This document shows, in pieces, positions 34,184 through 41,722 of a stretch of 64,000 nucleotides of DNA. Under the pieces are notes generated by a model. That model saw nothing but the letters and a program-made list of their open reading frames with translations, had not been told where the DNA came from and made no database searches. The position numbers were made by a program, and so were the translations under genes. Location: the NCBI RefSeq assembly GCF_009766105.1, contig NZ_LMUH01000005.1, positions 458,315-522,314 on the forward strand. The letters are read 5' to 3'. How positions within the stretch are numbered: position 1 is the first letter of the stretch; each line of letters opens with the position of its first letter. The stretch comes from Granulicella sp. S156. Its GTDB lineage: Bacteria > Acidobacteriota > Terriglobia > Terriglobales > Acidobacteriaceae.

Positions 34184-36230
34184 GCGTAGGATCCCCTTAA
34201 CTCACCCCAAGGTACGTTCGATCCTGACAGACATGCTCCCGTTCGAGGTCCCCCCGACTTTTTCGAACCGAGGCTTCTACAGTTTTCTACTCAAGAACGG
34301 CGTTGAGATTGAGGGCCAAGATCTACGATGGATTTCGGATACAAACGCGCTGGACTCGACGATCACTCTGCTGTTCGGTGTGAAGGCTGGCACTACCGTG
34401 AACGTCGAAAATGTGACGGAATGGGGTAAGAAAAAAACGCGTAGGTCAGTTCGAATGGGAAGGTGTGAAATGTCCACTATCCCGTTCAACTTCCGGGTTG
34501 CGCACGGAATCGACGGACGAGTTCTGACCGTCGTGCACCCTCGTAATCAAGTAAGCGTTGCAGAATTTTATGCCCGGTACAGCTCTCTCATCATCTACTA
34601 CTCATCTCTGAGCGAATTTTCGATCCGACGGCCAGTCTCGGTCTCGCGCTTCGTCTTCTTCAACGACCATCTTCATAAGCAGAAAGTTGATCATTCCGCG
34701 TCTGGCATCGAAATGGTCGACCGTGAGTATGAACAACTTGGTTCATATTTTGTTTATAGAAAATACAGGAATATCCATCGATTTTTCGAATCTTATAAAT
34801 ATCATCGTTGCGAGAAGAAATACACCGCAATGGTGCAGGTAGATGTCAATAAATGCTTTGACAGCATTTATACCCACTCTATTTCTTGGTCGACAATCGG
34901 GAAGTCACAGGCCAAGTTCGATATAAAAAAGTCGAATACTACATTTGCCGGTCAGTTCGACAATTTGATGCAAAAGCTCAATCAGAGAGAAACGAATGGC
35001 ATTGTGATCGGTCCGGAGTTTTCGCGAATCTTTGCGGAAACGATTCTTCAGTCCATAGACGTTGAAGTGGTCAAACTCCTTACGAAGGAGGGATTAATCC
35101 ACAAAAGAGATTATGAGATTTTCAGATACGTCGACGATTATTTCATTTTTTACAACAAAGAATCCGAACAAACCACGATCATTCAAGTGTTACAGGAGAC
35201 ACTCAAGGCTAAGAAGCTCAGCATAAACGCGGCGAAGGTAAAGCCCTATCAAAAGCCGATCATTACAGAGATTACTGTAGCGAAAGATCGTATCTCATCT
35301 CTTCTGAACTCACAAATTGACCCTAAAGTTGAAACAACGGAAATAGAAGAAGAAACTAAACTCTCCTGTAAGATTGATTCGAATCAGCTGATTATCAAGT
35401 ACAAGACGATTATCAAGGAGTCCAATGTTAAATATGACGACCTCCTTAATTACACGTTTGCGATTACCGAGAACAAGATAGAGAAGTTGCTTAAGGCTTA
35501 TAAAGAGTGCCGCAAGACGCCTCGTGATCAAAGACACTTGCTGAACGCGCTTCTAGCCATTATCGAGTTCTCATTCTTCGTCTACTCGGCGAGCCCAAAA
35601 GTTAACCACACGGTTCGCATTTGCAGAATGATCCAAACATCGACAGACTTCCTCCATTTGAACGCGATCCTGTATGAGTTGAAGCACCTGCTATTCAAGT
35701 ATGTCCATGACAACATCGTGCAACTACTCGAAAAGAATACGATGAGCGCCTTCCATGAGGTCGAGAGCCTCTACCTTATAACGGCGCTCTCTCAGACTGG
35801 TAAGGAATATTGGTTGCCAGAGTCGACCTTGGCGAAGTATTTTCTGATCAACATCGATCAGCAATCAGGGGACTATTCGCGGCCTGCATTCCTAAACTAT
35901 TTTTCTATCACTGTCTTGCTCTCATATATCCGGAACAAAGTTAGATACCAGAAGCTACGCGCGTTCATCGAGCGTCATGCCCGTTTGAAGCTAGAGAACG
36001 TTACGAAACATTGCCCGCGAGACGCAGAGGCCCTGATGCTGATGTTGGATCTGATTGTTTGCCCGGATGTGAGCGTTCAAACGAAGCAAGCGTTGGGCAA
36101 TACCTTTGGTCTCGACGCAGCGGAGCTTGCGGAAGTCCAGGCGGCAAACAATCATTGGTTCACTGCATGGGGTCCCAAGTTCAATCTCGGAATGGAGCTA
36201 GACGCCAAGCGTAGCCGCGAAGTATATTGA
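34176..36230 (+). CDS. drt3b: Drt3b-like reverse transcriptase (UG8 class)
   Basis: 684 residues from ATG 34176, overlapping the drt3a stop by 8 bp (ATGCCTAA), with GGAG at 34162-34165. It opens MPKRRIPLTHPKVRSILTDM. The RT palm shows VQVDVNKCFDSIY (motif A, Asp223), GIVIGPEFSRIFAETILQSI (motif B), YVDD at 318-321 in FRYVDDYFIFYN, and LSINAAKVKPY. A long, mostly helical C-terminal region of about 330 residues follows with no domain I can name. The size and order match the UG8 partner in DRT type 3. It is strongly A+T-rich: 34741-34800 has only 14 G/C in 60. Confidence 0.88.
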   Translation: MPKRRIPLTHPKVRSILTDMLPFEVPPTFSNRGFYSFLLKNGVEIEGQDLRWISDTNALDSTITLLFGVKAGTTVNVENVTEWGKKKTRRSVRMGRCEMSTIPFNFRVAHGIDGRVLTVVHPRNQVSVAEFYARYSSLIIYYSSLSEFSIRRPVSVSRFVFFNDHLHKQKVDHSASGIEMVDREYEQLGSYFVYRKYRNIHRFFESYKYHRCEKKYTAMVQVDVNKCFDSIYTHSISWSTIGKSQAKFDIKKSNTTFAGQFDNLMQKLNQRETNGIVIGPEFSRIFAETILQSIDVEVVKLLTKEGLIHKRDYEIFRYVDDYFIFYNKESEQTTIIQVLQETLKAKKLSINAAKVKPYQKPIITEITVAKDRISSLLNSQIDPKVETTEIEEETKLSCKIDSNQLIIKYKTIIKESNVKYDDLLNYTFAITENKIEKLLKAYKECRKTPRDQRHLLNALLAIIEFSFFVYSASPKVNHTVRICRMIQTSTDFLHLNAILYELKHLLFKYVHDNIVQLLEKNTMSAFHEVESLYLITALSQTGKEYWLPESTLAKYFLINIDQQSGDYSRPAFLNYFSITVLLSYIRNKVRYQKLRAFIERHARLKLENVTKHCPRDAEALMLMLDLIVCPDVSVQTKQALGNTFGLDAAELAEVQAANNHWFTAWGPKFNLGMELDAKRSREVY

Positions 36231-36345
36231 GCATGGCGCCCCGCTCTACCCTTAATGGCTGTTGGCAGCCCACACACAAGCGCCTCCCAGTCCCTTTATC
36301 AATTTGGGGTTGGGTAAACGGACGGCAGGAGCGGGCCGTCTTTTT
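36231..36345 (+). ncRNA. candidate DRT3-associated non-coding RNA with CACACACA tract
   Basis: Directly after drt3b, the sequence can fold as follows. GGCGC (36235-36239) pairs with GCGCC (36280-36284). This encloses a perfect hairpin GGCTG-TTGG-CAGCC (36257-36270), followed at once by unpaired CACACACA (36271-36278). Next comes a 9-bp stem-loop, CCCAGTCCC (36286-36294) with GGGGTTGGG (36306-36314), and then the terminator. DRT3 loci are known to need an ncRNA, and as I recall it contains an ACACAC template. The 5' end is unknown and may lie inside drt3b. Confidence 0.6.
36321..36345 (+). terminator. rho-independent terminator of the DRT3 operon/ncRNA
   Basis: GACGGC (36321-36326) pairs with GCCGTC (36335-36340) around an 8-nt loop, followed by TTTTT (36341-36345). 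Confidence 0.85.
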
Positions 36346-36497
36346 CCCCATAACGAGACCTTTTGAGCTAGCACCTTGGCTGTGTGCCTAGTTCTGTTGC
36401 CACTCGAAAGCGCAATTCTACTTCTGCCTAATGCCCGGGTGAATCTTCATCAATCTCGAAAACCCGCTTAGGGTCACTTACCCGCGGGTGGTAGAAA

Positions 36498-36529
36498 GCA
36501 AGAGCCCGGGCTGTCGCCCGGGCTCTTGC
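36498..36529 (-). terminator. hairpin behind the rtcB 3' fragment
   Basis: A perfect 13-bp stem GCAAGAGCCCGGG / CCCGGGCTCTTGC with loop CTGTCG. The core (GAGCCCGGGCTGTCGCCCGG and on) is the same as in the tsf terminator at 39205. Confidence 0.75.
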
Positions 36530-36553
36530 TCGTTTCGGTTTAGTCGACAAAGC

Positions 36554-36784
36554 TCAATCCTTATAAGGATCAAACTCATTCGCCCCCGCCATCGCCACGC
36601 CAACCGGCGTAAGCGTATGCAGAACACGAATCGTCGAGCCATGCGCTGCAAGCACCTCCGGCAGGCGCTTGTAGCAGTGCGGCGACTCATCCAGCCCGCC
36701 GCCCCGGAGCACGACATTGGACTGTTGCATCCAGTCGTTCCTCATCTCCGGCTTCACCAGGCCCTCACGCTTGCAGACCCAGAG
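36554..36784 (-). pseudogene. truncated copy of the rtcB 3' end
   Basis: It encodes the last 75 or so residues of RtcB (VKPEMRNDWMQQSNVVLRGG and on to ANEFDPYKD with stop) without any start. It aligns with 37626-37850 of the intact gene with roughly a dozen substitutions in 225 bp by eye. Similarity stops at CTTGCAGAC, and 4-10 bp later the stop of the protease gene at 36789 begins. It is a remnant of duplication or replacement. Confidence 0.88.
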
Positions 36785-36788
36785 ACAC

Positions 36789-37250
36789 CTAATCGGAGAT
36801 CGTTACGGTGCCGCTCGGGCCGTCGTAGACCATGCGATAGTGTCGCAAGAAGGTTCGGCCCATGAGTGCGTTGTGGGGTTGTCCGCCTGCCCGAAGATTG
36901 ACGCCGGCGAAGGTCCCATAAAGGGTACGATTCAACGCCGGAACGTGAATCTGTGCGAGATACATATTGGCAAGGTGCTGGCCGCCTACGCCCGCAATGG
37001 GGACGCGATCGACGATGGGCAATCCCAATTGCTCCCCGGGAAGGCTGTCGATGCAACTGGTGGTTGCCCCTGTGTCGACCAGGGCTTCAACGGATTTGAG
37101 GCCTGCAATCGGAGCCGGGCCCCTGTCCGATGGGAGATAGGCAGGATCGAAGCCGATATCGACGAGCAGCGTAGGGCCAAGGCTGATGAGCAGGTCTGAA
37201 CCTTGGACGTCGCTGCCTGCATCTTCGAAACCGCAGTGCGCCTCAGCCAT
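36789..37250 (-). CDS. retropepsin-like aspartyl protease (clan AA)
   Basis: 153 residues forming a single half-protease. The active-site motif VEALVDTGATTSCIDSLPGE lies around residue 55, and a late hydrophobic-hydrophobic-Gly motif NALMGRTFLRHYRMVYDG near residue 130. Such single-domain retropepsin-like proteins dimerise to form an active site. No signal peptide is seen, so it is likely cytoplasmic. It overlaps the end of the upstream 80-aa gene by 8 bp, so the two are translationally coupled. The pair sits between the rtcB fragment and intact rtcB. Confidence 0.85.
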   Translation of the reverse strand: MAEAHCGFEDAGSDVQGSDLLISLGPTLLVDIGFDPAYLPSDRGPAPIAGLKSVEALVDTGATTSCIDSLPGEQLGLPIVDRVPIAGVGGQHLANMYLAQIHVPALNRTLYGTFAGVNLRAGGQPHNALMGRTFLRHYRMVYDGPSGTVTISD

Positions 37251-37485
37251 GGATTGGATAGTACATAACCGATGCCGGGAGGACGACGGGCGGCGCTCCG
37301 ACCTGACGGATAAGGTAGGGGCCTCGGCCGAAGCTGGCCACGGCTTGCTGAGCGGCCTGATCGAAGGTTGCGAAAGTCGCGATCAGGTCGTGATCGTGGA
37401 TGAGCACCCACTCTCCCATGTGCCCGGCTTCGAGCTCAGGGCGCATGGCGTCGAAGGCTTCGATTTCGGTGTCGAGAATCGCCAT
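37243..37485 (-). CDS. small partner of the retropepsin-like protein (DUF5678-like)
   Basis: 80 residues: MAILDTEIEAFDAMRPELEA, then GEWVLIHDHDLIATFATFDQAAQQAV, then a beta-rich end. The GEWVLI.D..L...F.TFD.A pattern is typical of small DUF5678-like proteins found upstream of retropepsin-like genes. It overlaps the protease gene by 8 bp (37243-37250). A substrate or chaperone role for the protease is a guess. Confidence 0.75.
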   Translation of the reverse strand: MAILDTEIEAFDAMRPELEAGHMGEWVLIHDHDLIATFATFDQAAQQAVASFGRGPYLIRQVGAPPVVLPASVMYYPIHG

Positions 37486-37566
37486 TGCATCTCTCCAATG
37501 GCCTCTATTCTACCGGCAATATCGAGGCATTGGTGCTTGTTTCCTCAGGTTGTGAGAAGCGGAGGC

Positions 37567-37604
37567 CCATCGGAGGCCTGGATTTGCGCCCAGGCCTCCG
37601 ATGG
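37567..37604 (-). terminator. terminator of intact rtcB
   Basis: A perfect 15-bp stem (CCATCGGAGGCCTGG, 37567-37581, with 37590-37604) and 8-nt loop, 21 bp after the rtcB stop on the minus strand. There is no long T-run. Confidence 0.7.
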
Positions 37605-37625
37605 AGCGTATTGCTGGTTGAAAGC

Positions 37626-38873
37626 TCAATCCTTATAAGGATCAAACTCATTCGCTCCCGCCATCGCCACACCAACCGGCGTAAGCGTGTGCAGCACGCG
37701 AATCGTCGAGCCATGCGCTGCAAGCACCTCCGGCAGGCGCTTGTAGCAGTGCGGTGACTCGTCCAGACCGCCGCCCCGGAGCACAACATTGGACTGTCGC
37801 ATCCAGTCGTTCATCATCTCCGGCTTCACCAGGCCCTCGCGCTTGCAGACTCCCGTTCTGCGGTCGAAGACCCCGGCAGCCTGCTTCCTTCCCATCACAC
37901 GGCCTGCGCCGTGGACCGTCGAGCACAGCGAAGCAGCCTGTGCCGCTGCGGCCTCCTGGCCCTCGGCCGTGCTGAGGTCAGGCGAGACGCCTTCGAGAAT
38001 CACCGACTGCTCGCCCATCGTTCCGCCGACGAAGCCGCGCTGGCCGGGAAACGCCGGTGTCGCGCCCTTGCGGCAGACCCAGAGCTGCCTGCCGCCGTGC
38101 TCCTCCAGCCACGCGAAGTTGTGGTGGTTGTGCACCTCTTCCGCAATGCTCGCGCCCAGCAGCTTCGCCACACGCGAGCACACCCAGTCACGCCCGGCAT
38201 ACGCGTACGCGCCGCCCAGCTGCATCGCGGCGATGTACTGCGCGCCGAGATCGCTGGCCGCATCGAAGAAGACCGGCTCGACGATCATGCCGTCCTTCGC
38301 TCCCGCCGCCTTGAGGAACCACGTCGCAATGCCGTGGCCCAGGCCACGCGAGCCGAAGTGTACGCCCACCCAGACGCGGTCCTGCTCGTCGACGAAGAGA
38401 TCGACGTAGTGGTTGCCGCTGCCGATGGTGCCGAGCTGCGCCTCCGCCTTGCGCTTAATCGGCGCGGCGGCTTCGGTGGCCCAGCCTTCGTGCGCATCGC
38501 GCTCGAAGAGCGGGTGCTCGACGCGCTCGGCGTTCTTCCGTCCGACGCCGAAGCTCAGCGTGCTCCAGATGTCATCCATGATGCGGTGGATGTTCGCGCG
38601 CAGCTCGGAGCCAGGGATGTCGAGCCGCACAGCCTTGTTGCCGCAGGCGATATCGAAGCCGACGGCCGTAGGCGAGATGCGGGACTCCGAGGCGATGACG
38701 CCGCCGATCGGCACGCCGTAGCCGAGATGGCCATCGGCCATCAGGGCGAAGTGGTCGGCAGTACGAGCGCAGAGCCGCGCCTGTTCGAGCGTGTTGGCTT
38801 CGTGTTCTCCGAAGACGGGGATGTTGTCGATGATCTGCATTGCTGTTGTTCCTTTCTGGCGGGGTCCTTTCAC
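37626..38873 (-). CDS. rtcB: RNA-splicing ligase RtcB
   Basis: 415 residues, in the short bacterial RtcB form. Metal and GTP site motifs are present: MADGHLGYGVPIGGVIAS, VGFDIACGNKAVRLD with the Mn-binding Asp/Cys, GTIGSGNHYVDLFVDE, VGVHFGSRGLGHGIA, VHNHHNFAWLEEH-like (EVHNHHNFAW), GAGRVMGRKQA and the C-terminal GVAMAGANEFDPYKD. It joins RNA ends with 2',3'-cyclic phosphate or 3'-phosphate to 5'-OH, using GTP and Mn2+. No RtcA or archease gene is adjacent. A diverged copy of its last 75 codons lies at 36554. Confidence 0.96.
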   Translation of the reverse strand: MKGPRQKGTTAMQIIDNIPVFGEHEANTLEQARLCARTADHFALMADGHLGYGVPIGGVIASESRISPTAVGFDIACGNKAVRLDIPGSELRANIHRIMDDIWSTLSFGVGRKNAERVEHPLFERDAHEGWATEAAAPIKRKAEAQLGTIGSGNHYVDLFVDEQDRVWVGVHFGSRGLGHGIATWFLKAAGAKDGMIVEPVFFDAASDLGAQYIAAMQLGGAYAYAGRDWVCSRVAKLLGASIAEEVHNHHNFAWLEEHGGRQLWVCRKGATPAFPGQRGFVGGTMGEQSVILEGVSPDLSTAEGQEAAAAQAASLCSTVHGAGRVMGRKQAAGVFDRRTGVCKREGLVKPEMMNDWMRQSNVVLRGGGLDESPHCYKRLPEVLAAHGSTIRVLHTLTPVGVAMAGANEFDPYKD

Positions 38874-38933
38874 TGATAGAGCGGGTTCATAGGCGGTGTG
38901 CGCTGCGAGTCTTTTTCAAGAACTCCCCCAACT

Positions 38934-39089
38934 CTGTCATCTCGACCGAAGCATGACGCTTTGTGTCATGCGGAGTGGAGAGATCTCAGCATTTTTCCCA
39001 TGCTGGCGATGGTGCCAGCTTGAGCATCGCAAAATGCTGAGGTCTCTCCACTCCGGCCGCAAAAGCGCGGCCTTCGGTCGAGATGACAG
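38934..39089. repeat. 156-bp palindromic dispersed repeat
   Basis: The outer arms CTGTCATCTCGACCGAAG (38934-38951) and CTTCGGTCGAGATGACAG (39072-39089) are exact complements. Inner arms GGAGTGGAGAGATCTCAGCA / TGCTGAGGTCTCTCCACTCC nearly match, and a small GCCAGC/GCTGGC hairpin is at the centre. It is a REP/BIME-type element in the rtcB-tsf spacer. Confidence 0.85.
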
Positions 39090-39204
39090 CGTTGGGGGGT
39101 GGTGATAAATATTGGGCACACCCCACCCTGAAATCGCTCTAAACAAAAAACCTGCCGAGGTTATGTCGCCCCCGCGGCGCTCATCGCGTTGGGAGAAAAA
39201 GAAA

Positions 39205-39228
39205 GAGCCCGGGCTGTCGCCCGGGCTC
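39205..39228 (-). terminator. terminator of the rplM-rpsI-rpsB-tsf cluster
   Basis: A perfect 9-bp stem GAGCCCGGG/CCCGGGCTC with loop CTGTCG. On the minus strand it is followed by TTTCTTTTTCTCCC. It lies 24 bp after the tsf stop. Confidence 0.85.
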
Positions 39229-39252
39229 GGTAGTACGCAATGAAGTAGAGGC

Positions 39253-39912
39253 TTATGCCGCTGCTTCCTCCTGCGTGGAAACCTTAGCCGAGGCAACTGT
39301 GTAGTTTGGCTCGCCGATCTTGAAGCGCGCAAAACGGCGCACGCTGATGTTCTCGCCGAGTTTGGCGATCTTCTGTGCAATGAGCTGTCCGATCGTCAAG
39401 GACGCTTCCTTGATGAACGGTTGCTCCAGCAGGCAGACCTCTTCGTAGAACTTCGATATCTTGCCTTCGACGATCTTCTCGACCACCGGCGCTGGCTTGC
39501 CCGTAGCCGCAGCCTGCGAACGGAAGATGTCCTTCTCGCGAGCCAGGTCGGCCTCGGTCACTTCATCCTTACCCACATAGCGCGGATCGACAGCGGCGAT
39601 ATGCATCGCGATGTCCTTCAGCAGCTCCTGGAAGTCGTCGGTGCGCGCGACGAAGTCGCTCTCGCAGTTCAGCTCGATCAGCACGCCGATCTTGCCGCCG
39701 GCATGGATGTACGTTCCGACCGCGCCTTCGTTCGTGGAGCGCGCGGCCTTTTTCGCAGCCGACGCCATGCCACGCTTGCGCAGCACGACGTGTGCCTCGT
39801 CCATGTCACCCTTGGCTTCCTGCAGGGCCTTCAAACAGTCGCCCATGGGGGCGCCGGACTTTTCGCGGAGTTCTTTGACCAGCTTGGCGTCGATCTTCGG
39901 TGTTTCAGACAT
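39253..39912 (-). CDS. tsf: translation elongation factor Ts (short form)
   Basis: 219 residues, the short EF-Ts form like that of Thermus rather than the 283-residue enteric form. The opening shows KLVKELREKSGAPMGDCLKA, followed by ALQEAKGDMDEAHVVLRKRG. The nucleotide-exchange motif is IGVLIELNCESDFVARTDDF, with IAMHIAA after it. The C-terminal half keeps a core segment (VVEKIVEGKISKFYEEVCLL). It recycles EF-Tu-GDP. It follows rpsB in the usual order. Confidence 0.97.
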   Translation of the reverse strand: MSETPKIDAKLVKELREKSGAPMGDCLKALQEAKGDMDEAHVVLRKRGMASAAKKAARSTNEGAVGTYIHAGGKIGVLIELNCESDFVARTDDFQELLKDIAMHIAAVDPRYVGKDEVTEADLAREKDIFRSQAAATGKPAPVVEKIVEGKISKFYEEVCLLEQPFIKEASLTIGQLIAQKIAKLGENISVRRFARFKIGEPNYTVASAKVSTQEEAAA

Positions 39913-39956
39913 TACAGTAATTTCCTTCTCGCCCTTACAACGAGGGCGCGTGAAAA

Positions 39957-40041
39957 AGGGGGTGCAGGCTAGAAGCCCACACCCCCGATAGTAGGAGGCT
40001 TTGATTACGGATGAGCTAAAAATCCATCTGTAATCAAAGCC
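39957..40041 (-). promoter_or_regulatory. two hairpins in the rpsB-tsf gap
   Basis: One hairpin is GGGGGTG...CACACCCCC with inner GGCT/AGCC (39957-39987). The other has arms GGCTTTGATTACGGATG (39997-40013) and CATCTGTAATCAAAGCC (40025-40041), 17 bp with one mismatch. Neither is followed by a T-run on the minus strand. They may protect or partially attenuate the transcript between the genes. Confidence 0.6.
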
Positions 40042-40055
40042 GAGCCTTTGAGGTG

Positions 40056-40991
40056 TTAGGCGGTTGCTTCAGCGGCGACTGGTTCGGGCTCGGTCTCAGC
40101 GGCTGGAGCCTTGCGGATGCCACCACCAAGAACGGCGTTAAGGTCAATGGTCTCCGAGTCGTCCTCAACATCCTCAACGGATGCCTCAGCGGCGCCGGCG
40201 GACTCCTGGATATCGCCAAAGCTCTCTTCGCCGTCCTCACCGAGGAAGTGCGACTCGGTCGCGATCGGCGTGATCTCGGCGTACTCCTGCGAGAAGGCCT
40301 TGTCGGAGATCATCTGCGTGCCCTCGTAAGCCGAGTCCGCAATCTTCGTGGTGAAGAGGCGGATGGCGCGGAGAGCGTCATCGTTGCCCGGGATCACGTA
40401 GTCGACCACGGTCGGATCGCAGTTGGTGTCGACGACGGCGACGACCGGGATGCCGAGCTTGCGGGCCTCTGCAACGGCGATAGCTTCGTTGTTCGAATCG
40501 ATGACGAAGATCGCGTCCGGCAGGCGCTTCATGCTCTTGATACCGGAGAGGTTGGTCGACAGGCTCTTGCGCTCGCGCTCCAGCTTGATGACTTCCTTCT
40601 TCGTGAGCAGCTCATAACGGCCGTCCGTGGACATGTCGTCGAGCTCCTGCAGGCGCTTCACCGACTTCTGCACGGTGACCCAGTTGGTCAGAAGACCACC
40701 GAGCCAGCGGCTGTTGATGTAGGGCATGCCGGCGCGAGTGGCTTCTTCGGCCACAGCGTCCTGTGCCTGGCGCTTGGTGCCGACGAACAGGACCAGCTTG
40801 CCGGTCGAGGTCAGGTCGGTAACAAACTTCGAAGCGTCCTTGAACATCTTCAAGGTCTTCTGCAGGTCGATGATGTAGATACCGTTGCGCTCGCCGAAGA
40901 TATATTCCTTCATCTTCGGGTTCCAGCGCTTGGTCTGGTGGCCGAAGTGGACTCCGGCTTCGAGCAATTCCTTCATAGTAATGCTGGCCAT
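40056..40991 (-). CDS. rpsB: 30S ribosomal protein uS2
   Basis: 311 residues. The core opens [20 protein letters not shown] and continues [46 protein letters not shown] and [15 protein letters not shown] follow. After about residue 235 there is an acidic, Ala/Glu-rich extension of some 75 residues absent from enteric uS2 (241 residues). It lies upstream of tsf. Confidence 0.97.
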   Translation of the reverse strand: MASITMKELLEAGVHFGHQTKRWNPKMKEYIFGERNGIYIIDLQKTLKMFKDASKFVTDLTSTGKLVLFVGTKRQAQDAVAEEATRAGMPYINSRWLGGLLTNWVTVQKSVKRLQELDDMSTDGRYELLTKKEVIKLERERKSLSTNLSGIKSMKRLPDAIFVIDSNNEAIAVAEARKLGIPVVAVVDTNCDPTVVDYVIPGNDDALRAIRLFTTKIADSAYEGTQMISDKAFSQEYAEITPIATESHFLGEDGEESFGDIQESAGAAEASVEDVEDDSETIDLNAVLGGGIRKAPAAETEPEPVAAEATA

Positions 40992-41130
40992 AATGGCTCC
41001 TTATGCATGCATCGCGTCAATGTTTCCAAAGACGATTTTCGCGGTCTTTTTAGCCGACGCGATTGAGATCCCCGAAGGGAGATTTGATTCCTGCCACCAG
41101 CGCATTGCCGGTAGGTGTTGCTGGTTCTCC

Positions 41131-41197
41131 GTTGCCAGTTCTCCGTTGTCAGTAACAGCAAACCAAAGCTGAGAACTGACAACGGAGAACTGACAAC
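41131..41197. repeat. inverted repeat in the rpsI-rpsB spacer
   Basis: 23-bp arms: GTTGCCAGTTCTCCGTTGTC+AGT (41131-41153) and ACTGACAACGGAGAACTGAC+AAC (41175-41197), with one mismatch. Each arm contains a tandem near-repeat of CAGTTCTCCGTTG. It starts 8 bp after the rpsI stop and is probably a dispersed palindromic repeat. Confidence 0.8.
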
Positions 41198-41204
41198 CCA
41201 AGCA

Positions 41205-41600
41205 CTAGCGCTTGGAGAACTGGAAGCGAGCGCGAGCGCCCTTCTGCCCGTACTTCTTACGTTCCTTGCCGCGAGCGTCACGGGTAACCATGCCGCCGGC
41301 CTTCAGGGTCTTGCGCAATTCGATGTTGAACTCCATCAGCGCGCGGGCGATGCCGAGCTTGACTGCATCGGCCTGGCCGTTGACGCCGCCGCCCTTGACC
41401 GTGGTCAGGACATCGAAGGTCTCGTTGATGTCGGCGATGCCGAGGGGAAGCTTCGCGGCGACGCGCTGCGCCGGGGTCACGAAGTACTCCTCAAACTGCT
41501 TGCCGTTGACGGTGAACTTGCCCGAACCGGGGCGCAGGAAGACGCGCGCGATTGCGCTCTTGCGTCGGCCGGTTCCGTAGTACTGAATCAGGTCTGCCAT
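41205..41600 (-). CDS. rpsI: 30S ribosomal protein uS9
   Basis: 131 residues. It shows [20 protein letters not shown] and [13 protein letters not shown] near the start. [18 protein letters not shown] comes later, and the basic tail ends in FSKR, as uS9 always does because it contacts P-site tRNA. It is coded 122 bp downstream of rplM. Confidence 0.98.
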   Translation of the reverse strand: MADLIQYYGTGRRKSAIARVFLRPGSGKFTVNGKQFEEYFVTPAQRVAAKLPLGIADINETFDVLTTVKGGGVNGQADAVKLGIARALMEFNIELRKTLKAGGMVTRDARGKERKKYGQKGARARFQFSKR

Positions 41601-41722
41601 GATTGGTGTCCTTGAAATCCTTTAGAAGTGCCTGGGGCCAGGGCCCCTCAAAATTGGTTCCGGTATAAGGTTCGGGCTAAAACCCGAAGCGAATCCGGTA
41701 AAGCTGCATTAGAAGGGCGGTT

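Noticed and set aside
32837-36230. Group II intron, retron or diversity-generating retroelement
   Set aside because: No maturase/HNH domain or intron domain V-VI, no msr-msd-like inverted repeat before the first RT, and no variable/template repeat pair or accessory gene. Two different RTs in one operon fit DRT3.
36554-36784. Independent small protein encoded here
   Set aside because: It is the C-terminal end of RtcB without a start and duplicates 37626-37850.
37911-38876. 321-aa open frame on the plus strand opposite rtcB
   Set aside because: Shadow of rtcB; composition typical of a reversed frame (Arg/Ala/Leu/Val).
40053-41066. 337-aa open frame on the plus strand opposite rpsB
   Set aside because: Antisense to a ribosomal protein gene; no independent support.
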